Shown piece after piece: positions 39,391 to 48,978 of a stretch of DNA of 64,000 bases. A program made the translations under genes and the position numbers. The stretch is from Hyaloscypha bicolor E (lineage: Eukaryota; Ascomycota; Leotiomycetes; Helotiales; Hyaloscyphaceae), in contig NW_020194693.1 of the NCBI RefSeq assembly GCF_002865645.1, forward strand, positions 1,458,278-1,522,277. The letters are read 5' to 3'. A model generated the notes under the pieces. That model did no database searches, was not told the origin of the DNA, and saw only the letters and a program-made list of their open reading frames with translations. Each line of letters begins with the position of its first letter. Position 1 is the stretch's first letter.

Positions 39391-39399
39391 CTTTAATTT

Positions 39400-42170
39400 T
39401 ATAACCTATAACTATTATATTAATAATATTTTTATAACCTATTAAGAATAATAAAATAGCTAAAAAATAAATTCCTCAAGTTAGTAAAATATAATAGCTA
39501 GTTTTTATAAGCTATAATATTATTAAAAGCCTATAGATTAATAATATTAAAGTTTAGAGTATTAAAGAAGTTTAAATAGCTATAAAAGGCTTATTAATAC
39601 TAGAAAAAATAGCTATAATTACCGAATTTAATACGAATATTCTAAATAAGCTAAGTAGTATATATAATAAGCTCTTGAAATAGAAAACCTTTATTAGAAA
39701 CGGAACTAGACTAGGATTAACTAAGGAAAAGCTAAAGAACTACTAAGCTAATAATAGAGAATTCAAGAATATTATTAAAGGCATTTCTAAAGGCAGATAA
39801 GAGAAGCTTAATAAGATTAAGACTATAGTAAATAGTATTAATACTAAGAATTAGAATAGAATTATATTATATAATAAAGCTTTTGGCTAATATATTAATA
39901 ATATTTATAAGAAGTTATATTTTCTCTTTAAAATAAAAGCTTTAGTATATAAAGCTATTTAGTTAATTAATAAAGCTACTTTAGAGTATATTAAGAATAA
40001 GAAGTATTAGAATACTAATATATTTATTAAATTAGATATTACTAAAGCATTTAAGTATACTAAAGCTATTTTAGAATATAAAGAATTAAAGTTTAAGCTA
40101 TTATTAGCTAATAATTTTAAGACTAAGTAATATATCTTTAATATTTCCGGAATTCTAATTAAGGGAATTTATAGTAATAAGTCTTTTCCTGCTTTTTAAA
40201 ATAAGCCTAAAAAATAGGCTCCTATTATAATTTCAGCTTTAACTTAACCGGATCTAGCTAAGAAAAATAAAGCTAATTTAATAGAGTCTAATAAGAAAAC
40301 TACTAATAAAGCTAGTAGAACTAGTATAACTAGATAAAAAGAACCTAGTAAGAATAAAAAGTAAACTAAGCCTAAAACTTCTAATAAATAATAGAGATCT
40401 AAGTACTAGACTAAATATAAGATTAGTAAAATAAAGAAAAATAAGGAAGAATTCTTTATTTTAAAGGAAAAAATACTATCTAGAAAAACTCTTATAATTA
40501 TACCTAGAACTAAAAAGTAAAAGATTAAGAATATTAAGTCCGGAGAACTTAATAAAGGCATTTAGTATATTTATAAAATACTATCTAAATAGAAGTTAAT
40601 ACTTACTTAGTAAAATAAGTATATTTTTAAAAAAGTATATAGTAATATTATGAGACTTATCTATAAGCAAGAATACTATAGGGTTAATAATAAATTTCTT
40701 AAAGCTCCCTATATAGTATATACTTAGTAACTTACTAATACTCTCTTTATTAATATATAAGAGATTAAAGATACTCTAAAGCTAGTTACTAAGATCTATA
40801 AAATTACTAAAGATAAGAAATATATTTCCGTTACTTAAATAAATAAGGAAATATGGAATTTCTTTTTTAAGAATTAGGAAATTGAGAAGTATAAATATAA
40901 GTACTATATTTCTAATTAATTCCGCCCAAATCTATAACTCTAATTTAATACTATAGTTTCTATTCCTGAGTCTAGTATTACTAATCTGGATACTAATAGC
41001 TATATTTATAAAAAGAATTATCTGAAATAAATTAAAAAGCTTAGTATTTGAGAGCTTTTAATAAAAGAAATAAAGATATTATAGTTTTATTTCCGAAAAA
41101 ATAATATATTAATATATAGAAATCTTAGTAATAACTACTTTACCTTAGCCTCTTAATTCTTAATAGTAGATTTATTAATATGGCTCGGATTTTATAAGAT
41201 ATTAAATAAGTATTCTATTTATCTAGTTACTTATTTTTAGCTAGCCTAATACTTTATTTCTAGAAATATTAATTATAATTAGTATAAAAGTAATACTAAA
41301 GATCTGGCTACTACTAAAGCTTTAAGTAGCGAATTCTACTTTAGTAAAAAGTATTAGAATATTAGCTATATTTTCCTTATAGACTATAAGAAAGCTATTA
41401 TTTTTAATAAGAAGTTTTTTAAAAATATTAATTACTTTTCTATTTCTAATAAATTTAAGCCAGAAATAGCTAAGGAAATAAACAAGTATTTACTAAAGGT
41501 AATAAAAGAAAAGACTTTAAATATAATCTATTTAACTAGATAAATAAATACCTTTAGCTAGGTAATTTATAAGTCTGAAATTATAAAAAAGCATTAATTC
41601 TCGGATAATATATAAGTTAAAGAATAACTTAATAATAATTTGCTACTTAATAAGCCTTTTACTATAGTTCTAATAAATCTAATTACTATTAAGAATGAAA
41701 TATACAAAAATAAAGTCTCCTATAAAGTTATTAAAGCCTCTTATCTAGAGCTTTCCCTTCTTATTAAAGGTTAATTCAAGAATATAATAAATAATACAAA
41801 ATTTAAAGAAGTTATTTATTTAGAATATATTAGTATAATTTATAATATAATTTACTATAATAAGCCTTCTTAATACCCTATAGTAAAGGCGGAAATTAAG
41901 TAATAGTTAAAGGCAGATACTAATTAATATAGAGAACTATATTGGATTTAGTATAAGAATATAGCTAAGCGGATTCGGATTACCTTTAAGTAAGTTCGGA
42001 AGTACGAAATAAGACTATTTAAGGATAATAAGTCTTATTTTAGGTATATAGAAGAGAAATTAGATTAACTAATAGAGAAGGATCCTGAATATTTCATTAT
42101 TTCGGACTCTGAGTAGGATTTTTCTATTATTTTTGGTACTTAGGGAATAAGTATAAATAAATAGGGGGTC
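39400..42170 (+). pseudogene. Long extra ORF relic of copy B, function unknown
   Basis: One plus-strand frame can be followed for about 900 codons. From about 39700 on its interruptions are mostly TAG, the codon RIP makes from CAG; a few TAA occur at the start. It lies between pol and the 3' LTR. The first third is helical and Lys-rich, the middle (near 40200-40420) is Lys/Ser/Thr/Pro-rich and disordered-looking, and the last part is mixed hydrophobic and charged, ending in an acidic segment (EEKLD, then EKDPEYFIISDSE) near 42050-42115. It is not gag, RT, integrase or an envelope I recognise. The start codon is unknown. Confidence 0.55.
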
Positions 42171-42173
42171 GGA

Positions 42174-42476
42174 TATAGTATGGCAGGCCATACTCGTCAA
42201 AAATTATATTATTTTGGCGGTTTTGAGATTTAGGTTATATGGCAAAGATTACGGCCTTTTATACGTAACTTGCGGAAATTATATAAGAAAGCTGGTTTTT
42301 CTATAGACTTAGAGAATAATCCTTTATGAGTATTTAATTAATTGAGCTTTTGCACACTATACACTATTTATACTTCACTATTTACGCTTTTGATTTATTA
42401 TTTTGCTGTCAAGTCACGTTTTGCGCTCTGGTATACTTTATGTGGGTTTTTGTCTTGTCGCAGTTTCCCTCCCACA
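42174..42476 (+). repeat. 3' LTR of Gypsy-like copy B
   Basis: 303 bp, partner of 29638-29940. Here the last about 130 bp (from about 42345) retain normal composition while the inner part is RIP-mutated, the mirror image of the left LTR. It ends CCTCCCACA, followed by the ATAC duplication. Confidence 0.9.
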
Positions 42477-43294
42477 ATACACAGCTTTAATCCCCGTCAC
42501 AGCGCTGAACTTGCTCGCCAAATCTTCATAACTGAAAACCGGGCCAGACACCGGTACATGCTCATCCTTCATAGAATCAGGTCCTACATCGAATGCTGCC
42601 CGAGCAAACCATCCGATATTGTGCCCCGGGTCTGACCACTATGCGCTTCGTAGGTGCCGCGGGCGTGCTGAATACCACGACGCCGCCGTCCCACGAGGCA
42701 TATTGCATGTCGTTGAAATCGGTGTAGAACGGACCGGGACAGAGGATGGTGCTCTGGACTGGAGAGTCTCTCAGCCACAAGGCGATTTGGTGTTTAGTTT
42801 CGAAGTAGCGATGTTGATGCGACCGTTGCTGGCATTGAAGACAGAAGGGAAAGTTGGGTAGATGACGTGTTTCAGGCCAGCTTCCTATCCATTTATTAAC
42901 TTGGACTTTGCTTTTATTTGTGTGGGGTGACTTTACTTGAACGGCTTGGCAGCATCGTTCCCCGAGAGCAAGTTCTACTCGCGTCCATTCTTTGAGTGAT
43001 ATCTCTGGTGGAAGCAAGACGCCGGAGTCGATGAATGCGCCGTAGCAGCCCTCAAAGCATTTCCTGAGGGATAAGGCGTCGTCTACTCTCCATTGCATGA
43101 GTGAAAGCTGTGGGTATTCATATGAGAACCGCTGGGCAAGCTTGCTGGTGAGGGAGCGTGTCAACGGTCGTACGTGATACTCTATATCTCCTTTGTTGAA
43201 CAAAGAGCGTCAACCACACCTCTTCCTTGACGGCCTGTACCGTCTAAGCCATTGAAATCATGATAACTGTGATTTGCTTACCGGTGGCGCCCAT
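42477..43294 (-). pseudogene. NmrA-like NAD(P)-binding gene, 5' fragment
   Basis: Minus strand. Earliest in-frame ATG is at 43294; homologous proteins usually begin a few residues earlier, so the true start may be lost. Exon 1 ends at 43282, intron 43235-43281 (GTAAGC...ACAG), second intron 42885-42936 (GTAAAG...ATAG). Joining exon 1 to exon 2 gives GATGRQGRGVVDAL, the Gly-rich Rossmann motif of NmrA-like proteins. Later come YHVRPLTR, CFEGCYGAFIDSG, YFETKHQIA, GPFYTDFND, PGHNIGWFARAAFD and FSYEDLASKFSAVTG. NmrA-like proteins bind NAD(P) and act as redox sensors or reductase-like enzymes; the role here is unknown. Besides the transposon insertion after ...GIKAV, there are short frameshifts near 43205, 42810 and 42630, each explicable by loss of 1-2 bases from a short run. 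Confidence 0.87.
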
Positions 43295-44040
43295 CACGGC
43301 AATAGTTCTGATCACAGCTCTATTGACACTGAATATATAAATTCGGCAGAATGAACCTTGATGAGGACCACCTAAAATTGGCCAGCTCGGGTCTGATTGT
43401 TATGGAGTCCGGATGACACAAGCTCTTGATCTCCTCGTTTCCCACCTGGCAGAAGGTAAGCCGCAATCCATATATATATTTTCATTTCGAGTTCACCGAT
43501 GACGCGCGGAGAAAACCCTCCGGCAGGAGAAATTGTACGAAGCTGATAAGACGGACGAATGCCCCTTATCACTTGTTGAGCGATATGTCTCGGGAATTTC
43601 CCGGATCAGCGTTTCCTGTCTCCTTGCATCACTGCAGGGGTGCGGACATAGCTCCACAGCGAAATTGGGAGGTAAACCTCGGGCCAAAGGGTTTCTTCAG
43701 GAGCTCAGCCAAACTTGCTTCGAAGATGCTCCCTGGAAGTTGAAGGGAGGTGACTTGTGAGTGAAGTCAGGTCCACGTGGTTGCGTACAACCTCCCCACA
43801 TGATCGAGATTCAAGACATGCAACCGTGTATCAATTTTCGATACGAAAGTGAAAGAATATGATGAAATATCGATAGAGATATTGGGTAGTAATAAGATAC
43901 GGGGTGACAACGTAACGCGACGTGGTTATTTTTCCATTTCAGTGCAACCACGGGGAAGAAGAGAGCTGCTGTACAACTCAGCCCTTGAAGCGGTAATTTT
44001 CGGCGCATTTTCGCCTCGAACACGCCCCTTCTCTTTTCCC
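43295..44040. other. Intergenic between NmrA-like 5' fragment and secreted-protein gene
   Basis: Normal composition. Contains an E-box-like CCACGTGG near 43772. Open frames of 64-128 codons on both strands show no similarity and overlap each other. Probably the 5' region of the NmrA-like gene and the 3' UTR of the neighbour. Confidence 0.5.
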
Positions 44041-44815
44041 TTAATAGATCTGAGTAGGCAGTGGGAAATATTCAACCTTCGAACTCGACGCAACTCCACC
44101 GCACTTGCACTTCCCCGTACTCGGATCCAAGTGCATATAATGATCTCCCCCAAAGCAATAAATCTTCAGATTCTCACACCCCAAACTAACCGTCGGTCCT
44201 GGAGCCTTTTTGCGTCGTGTGCAAGCTCGCTGTAGTTAAAGTAGGGTGCCACACACCGGAAGGACCAAACCCATAGATCCATTCGCAGTTGCACTTCCCA
44301 GTCTGAGCATTAGCAACAGGATGTTGCTCCGCAATGCACAAGATATCCTCACACGGATCACTCTTCTCACATCCACAGGTCTGAGAATCTTCATCCCATA
44401 CAGGCGCAGAACCGACAAGGCACTCGGTCGCAACGATGCATCGAGCTTCATCACTGCTTCCGTTTTCGAGACAGGCACAAGTTGAAGTGTCTTTTCGCCA
44501 AACTGGGTGGTAGCCAGATGTGCACGTGGACTGAGAGCAGGCTTTGGAGGTGGTTGCGTGGAGGACACACTCGCATCTGTCATTGGAATTATGGAAGAGG
44601 TGTGAGCCTTTTATACAGGAGAGGTTGCAAGAACCGCGGGAAATTGTGGGTGTTGAACTTGGTAAGAGTTCTGAAATTTGATTTCGGTTAGTTGGTGGTC
44701 AGACATGGAGAAAGCTTTCGTTCGGTGGCTTACTGGTAGTGCTGAGATGTGGATTTGGGATGGCGAGTGTGAGGGCCAATCTAATGCAAAGAAGGAGCAA
44801 GGTCGGAGATCTCAT
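44041..44815 (-). CDS. Secreted protein with five four-cysteine modules
   Basis: Three exons: 44815-44734, 44670-44257 and 44198-44041. Introns of 63 nt (GTAAGC...TTCAG) and 58 nt (GTGTGT...CCAG). The product is 217 aa from ATG at 44815 to TAA at 44041. The N-terminus MRSPTLLLLCIRLALTLA is a typical signal peptide. The mature part has 20 cysteines in five consecutive modules of about 26-38 residues, each C-x(3-5)-C ... C-x-C: SCNLSC/CEC, CSQSTC/CAC, CIVATEC/CGC, CEDILC/CNC and CENLKIYC/CKC. Modules 2 and 3 share a P-V-W position and modules 4 and 5 share TGKC-x-C. The fifth module is only reached by splicing out 44199-44256; reading through gives a shorter 188-aa form without it. All pairs are intact, suggesting disulfide-bonded repeats outside the cell. 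I recognise no family. Secreted cysteine-rich fungal proteins are often effectors or wall proteins, but that is inference. Confidence 0.78.
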
Positions 44816-45577
44816 GATCAAGAACTCGAAGTGTTAAATTGTTGAATTGGTTGAGATTGTTCCGAAGAACAACAAGAGGCTCTAAAAGAATTCTCCTCAG
44901 CTTTCATTTTAAGCTAAGGGAAATCCAAACGTTTTTAAACACTTGGCCATTCCCAAGCGTGTGATGCAGCAATCTTATCATCCGGCTTCCTACATAAAAT
45001 ACGAGCTCTCATATTGCCATTCTCGGCAATTAATACTGCGTTGGCCAACTCGGTGGGATCAGGTGGGGAAGTGTTACACCGCCGTAATTGGATGCCAAGA
45101 CGGATATGAGCGAGGCTGGAATGAAGAAGATCTTCTATAAATAAACCCACAAGCTTAAGCTCCTCAATTGAGAAACCAAAAAGCGGGGAAGACAAATTGT
45201 CACACCCGCTTACTCGGTATTGGACGGTGGAGGATTGTGTTCCTTGCTTATTTCGTCCTCAACGAACAATTCTGGAGGTTGACAATATTACCCAAATGCC
45301 CCGGCAATGATACAAGAGGTCGCACTGGAGATGAAAGGAAAGGGATTGACGAGATCTAGCGCAAGATACAGGAGATTTCTGTCCTCGGCCACCGGCTTGG
45401 AATGCAATGCAGGTCACTCGATACACATGCGGGTAGTAGCGAAGCTGGCCGCCACTTGCATCTTTTCTTTTTCCCACAGGGAAGGAGTCCAGAGTCGCGG
45501 CCCTAGGACTCTCCAAGCCCCGCATCACATACAACGAGTCAACTCAAAACGGAGGCTAATAAAATCAAGCATCCGCA
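44816..45577. promoter_or_regulatory. Intergenic, divergent promoters
   Basis: Between the secreted-protein gene (-) and the next gene (+). Several open frames (up to 104 codons) without similarity. No strong motif recognised. Confidence 0.4.
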
Positions 45578-46174
45578 ATGCCTTCACTCTCCTCAATCTT
45601 CCATCACAAGAGTCACAGTAATGCCGCTCACGAAGTTGATGCTGGTGTAAAGAAGACTGAAGCTAAAGCCCCACCTCAGCAGTCAGCATCCCCTCCTTAT
45701 GCAGAGACCGAACAATCCACGACTCAAACCGCCGCGAATCCCAACCATCCTCAGCAAGTCGCTCTTCAATTCGCTCCTGGCACTGGCCCAGCTGCCCACG
45801 GCCAAATGGCTCAAGCCAATAATATCGGCATGATGGCAGGCGGTGCAGCGGGCTGGGCGACTGGCGAGGGTGTAGGCACGGGCATGTGGGAAGGACAGGT
45901 CGGCGCAAACTTGGTGATGCAGCGGATCCAGCAGGAACAGAGACACCAATACTACAGAGAGCAAGCTTTGAGGTATAGGGATGGGCTACCAGCGGATGGG
46001 GTTGGCTCTGCTGGAGGTCTGGCGGCGCCAGTGGGCGTAGGAAGGGACAGAAGTCGAAGCCGAAGTCAGCGAAGGGAGGAGCGGAGAAAAGCGAGATGGG
46101 AGAGAAGAGCCAAGCGACGGGACGGCGGTGGCGGAGAAGAGCATGAAGTTTCGTCAGGAAGTGATACTGGTTGA
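45578..46174 (+). CDS. Hypothetical protein with Gly-rich centre and Arg/Ser-rich tail
   Basis: 198 aa, single exon, ATG at 45578 in a good context (CGCAATGCC). Residues 1-80 are low-complexity (Gln, Ala, Pro, Ser) with a PPY motif near 39-41. Residues 83-112 form a Gly/Ala-rich segment with Met and Trp (GMMAGGAAGWATGEGVGTGM), possibly a weak membrane-associating helix. Residues 114-135 are amphipathic and Gln/Arg-rich (QRIQQEQRHQYYREQALRYR). The tail at 156-182 is strongly basic with an RSRSRSQRREER motif resembling RS domains or a nuclear localisation signal, then an acidic end. No known family. The clean frame and skewed composition support a real gene; localisation to nucleus is inference only. 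Confidence 0.65.
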   Translation: MPSLSSIFHHKSHSNAAHEVDAGVKKTEAKAPPQQSASPPYAETEQSTTQTAANPNHPQQVALQFAPGTGPAAHGQMAQANNIGMMAGGAAGWATGEGVGTGMWEGQVGANLVMQRIQQEQRHQYYREQALRYRDGLPADGVGSAGGLAAPVGVGRDRSRSRSQRREERRKARWERRAKRRDGGGGEEHEVSSGSDTG

Positions 46175-47039
46175 CTGAAAGGGTTTGTAGATTGTGTTCT
46201 CGTGGAATAAATTGGTGAGCTGTGTGAAAGGGCTGCTGGAGATGGGCTTAGAACAACCTACCAAGTCTTCTTGAATCATTGAAGGCCCTCAGATTTTACC
46301 TAGTACTGGGGACTTTCGGTGTCCCAGGCATGGGCTAACAATTCGACTTTGCAATGCATTCTTTCCCCAATTTGGGTATTTCTTTGCGCTTTTCAGTACT
46401 GTCTGTTCCTTTCGCTGTTGGTTAATTAAAATTCACTTGCATGTTCACGGTTAATTTTCAAGGCAGTATGCTACTGTGAGAACCTTGATGGGAAATATGC
46501 TGCTCCATAGTATGAAAACGAAAATTGAAATTGCGACAATGGACCCTTCGACCAGAGCGAGACTTCAAAGGTTCGTCCATTACTTCGCACCGCCTTGGTG
46601 ACAGTCGATAAATGAGTAGTGAGCTTGCGAGAGGCCGCTCAGAAGGGCTCCGGACAGTCCAGTTGTTCTGTGAAGTTCGATGAAATATATTTCGAGGATG
46701 GTGGGAAGTTGAAATTGGAATGAGGTGGGTCATGAAATTGTGCCCGCACGTGACTTTTGCCAAGATCCGCTTTCTCCAACCTCCTCGATTTCTTCTCCAG
46801 CCTTCAACCTTCCGCAACGTAGAACCTGCCACCAATTATGGAATCCATAAAGTTAAGTCCTCTCATATATCCACCCATAATCTCTTTCAGTCATCATCTG
46901 AAGCATCTGTTATTTCGCATTTCCTCTGCGAACCCTTCCGTGTTTTGCAATTCTTGTTCCCTTGCATTTCCTGGCACATAAACTTCCACTGTCCCTTTAG
47001 CTTCACGACTCCACGGCTCCACGACCTCCGTCTGCTCGA
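46175..47039. promoter_or_regulatory. Intergenic / 5' leader
   Basis: Includes the 3' end of the preceding gene and a pyrimidine-rich leader (46860-47035) before the next ATG. An open frame at 46720-47043 has no similarity and looks like leader sequence. Confidence 0.4.
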
Positions 47040-47612
47040 ATGACGACTTTGTCTATACCTCCTAAGGCTTTCCTTAGCGGTGCCATGAACATGTCGACCA
47101 AGATGATGGAAGTAGACCTTACCTCCATTCCGACAACTACCGAAGACCCTCCACCACCGTACAAGACTGAAACCCCCCTCAACGACAACCCCGGCTTCTG
47201 CGAATTCGCCTTCCACGAACGGCAAGCGAACAGCGTTCCCGGCGGCGGGATGATAGCACGACAATACTTCTCCCCCTGCAAATCGTGCTCTTACCTCTGC
47301 GGTGACGAAATACCTACCTCATACAGGAAGAACTGGCCAGAGTGGGTGGATCCATCTGTGAACTTCCGATGGGAGTCGCATGTTGCGTCGAAAGAACCAA
47401 TGTTAGGTGGACTACATGGGGAATTACTCGGGTGCTGGATTTGCTGGGAGTATGACCAGAATTGGGTCAAGCCGATGGTGCCGGAGGACTGGTACGCGCA
47501 TATGAGACAACATTTTAAGGTCGATGGGTATAGGGTCTGCAAAGGGAAGACGGGAGCGATGCAGAGGAGGCGGAATTGTGGGTTGAGGCACTGTCCGAAG
47601 ATCCATTCTTGA
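47040..47612 (+). CDS. Hypothetical Cys/His-rich protein with PPPY motif
   Basis: 190 aa, single exon, ATG at 47040; a second in-frame ATG at residue 16 is possible. Residues 1-50 are disordered-looking with PPPPY at 37-41, a potential WW-domain ligand. From residue 80 on there are regularly spaced metal-ligand candidates: C80-x2-C83-x3-C87, C132-x2-C135, H154-x3-H158, C167, C180 and C185, around tryptophan-rich text (NWPEW, GCWICWEYDQNW). This looks like a compact zinc-binding fold, two sites' worth of ligands, but not a zinc-finger family I can name. No signal peptide. A role as adaptor or ubiquitin-pathway partner through the PPPY motif would be speculation. Confidence 0.68.
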   Translation: MTTLSIPPKAFLSGAMNMSTKMMEVDLTSIPTTTEDPPPPYKTETPLNDNPGFCEFAFHERQANSVPGGGMIARQYFSPCKSCSYLCGDEIPTSYRKNWPEWVDPSVNFRWESHVASKEPMLGGLHGELLGCWICWEYDQNWVKPMVPEDWYAHMRQHFKVDGYRVCKGKTGAMQRRRNCGLRHCPKIHS

Positions 47613-47983
47613 AAGGAGATGGAGATTTGAGAGCGAAACATACCACCAGGAGTCCGGTCGTTCAGAAGATTACACACTGCGTAATGCTATTCGAGTTGGG
47701 GAATCTTGAATTTGTGTTCGCATCTCTATATTGTCAGATTTCTTTGCCTCTTGGGCTGGTAGTCTCCCAACCGTTGCGAGAAATTGGAACAGAGCCTTCG
47801 TTCGTGCTCAATGTGAACGCACCTGCGTGTAAATGTTGTATTGGGTCTTGATCCCCGCGTTTTATGCAAGTTTGGTGCGGTACTCAGTCTCTGGCCGCGA
47901 TTGAGGTATAGCTTCAAGTAAGCAGGGAAGTTAACGTGCCAATTACTTATAAAAGAAAACCCCTTGGATTTCCCTACACCATG
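47613..47983. other. Intergenic between convergent genes
   Basis: Lies between the Cys/His-rich gene (+) and the 2EXR-type gene (-). No feature seen beyond short overlapping open frames. Confidence 0.45.
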
Positions 47984-48978
47984 CTAGTCCTTAGTATTCT
48001 TCACCATCGCGTATATGCCCCCCATCCACGGCTCAGTCTTCCCGTCAAACGGCGTCAGTCTCAAGCTGCAAATATTCGGGAACATTACCCCAAGTTGCCT
48101 CCCCGCATGTCTCTGCCCTTTCCTGTGCAACCTCTCCCTCGCGATATCTTCGCCTTGCCAAAATGGTTCTCGAGTTGTGTAATGACACTTCTTCCCACTC
48201 TGCACCCTGCAAGCGCCGTGAATAAGCAGCGCCTCGTTGATCAGAAATACTGTTTTGAGGTTTTGCAGCAAGTAGAGATGGGGGATGATGTCGTCCCACT
48301 CATAAGCATCATTGCAGACATTCCAGATAATGACTAGTTCTTCCATCTTTTTGAGATCTGGAACATGCCAAGAACCTTTCACTGTATTGTAAAACATGTA
48401 ATGTGGAACGGCCAGAATATCGCATGTGAAATCGAACCGAGCCGGGCTGGCACGACAATGCATTGAATCGAGTTCTCTTGTTCTGCGTGGCCGCTGCCGT
48501 CGCCGGAAGAGTCCGTGGCCAAAGGGGTCATGGGAAGCATCAAAGGGGCGTTGAGGGCTATGGCGTTCAGTATTTGCTGCTCTCTTGGCGGTCACCCAAC
48601 AATAGCGAATGCATTCAGCTTCAAGCGCAATGTCTCCTGTCGGAACTTCCGTTTCACTCACAAGAAATGGTGAGGTCCCCCCACCAACCTTCAGCACTTG
48701 GGTGCCTTTGAACTATAATCAATTGCCTAAATTTGAGCGAGAATGAGATGATGAGGACTTGAAGCTCGTCGGGGAGCGAGGAAAACAGGGTAAACTTTGT
48801 TGCTTTGCGATGCAGCAGTCGATTAGTCGCCTTGCAGAATGAGGTTGTGAGTATTGATTTCAATTTCGGTCCTTTGGTTTTTGGATCAGGCTGTGGAGGC
48901 GATTGATGGGAAACCTGCGATGGCGACCTTCTGATGCGGTGGGACGGTACGTTTTTTGGACTGCATCACAGAGGTCAT
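47984..48978 (-). pseudogene. 2EXR-domain-like protein with two homopolymer frameshifts
   Basis: Minus strand, ATG at 48978, TAG ending at 47984. A Ser/Pro/Gln-rich leader is followed by FTLFSSLPDELQVLIISFSL and then SPFLVSETEVPT, matching the start of the fungal 2EXR domain (F-x-x-F-x-x-L-P-x-E-L-R-x-x-I-W). The C-terminal half (VPDLKKMEELVIIWN, LQNLKTVFLINE) resembles the helical/strand repeats that usually follow. Two breaks interrupt the frame: a six-T run on the plus strand at 48952-48957 and a six-C run at 48677-48682. In both, one base fewer would restore a single frame of about 330 codons. So this is either a recent pseudogene or an intact gene with two assembly errors. 2EXR proteins are abundant, fast-evolving fungal proteins of unknown function. 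Confidence 0.62.

Larger units (their letters stand above)
29638..42476 (+). mobile_element. 12.8-kb Ty3/Gypsy-like LTR retrotransposon (copy B) with an extra ORF
   Basis: 12,839 bp with 303-bp LTRs at 29638-29940 and 42174-42476. It is flanked by ATAC on both sides (29634-29637 and 42477-42480). Plus-strand relics of gag, reverse transcriptase, RNase H, integrase and a pol C-terminal domain lie between about 30.2 and 37.5 kb. Downstream are a T-rich stretch (37.7-39.3 kb) and a long extra ORF relic (39.4-42.17 kb). A purine run (AATAGGGGG) precedes the right LTR. The interior is RIP-mutated; the outer about 110-130 bp of both LTRs is not. It interrupts the NmrA-like gene. Confidence 0.9.

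Noticed and set aside
44186..44256. Unspliced end of the secreted-protein gene as the main form
   Set aside because: Reading through gives a stop before the fifth module; splicing out 44199-44256 recovers a further C-x5-C ... C-x-C module in frame, so the spliced form is preferred.
44935..45195. 86-codon minus-strand open frame
   Set aside because: No recognisable domain, plus-strand frames overlap it, and it sits in a promoter region between divergent genes.
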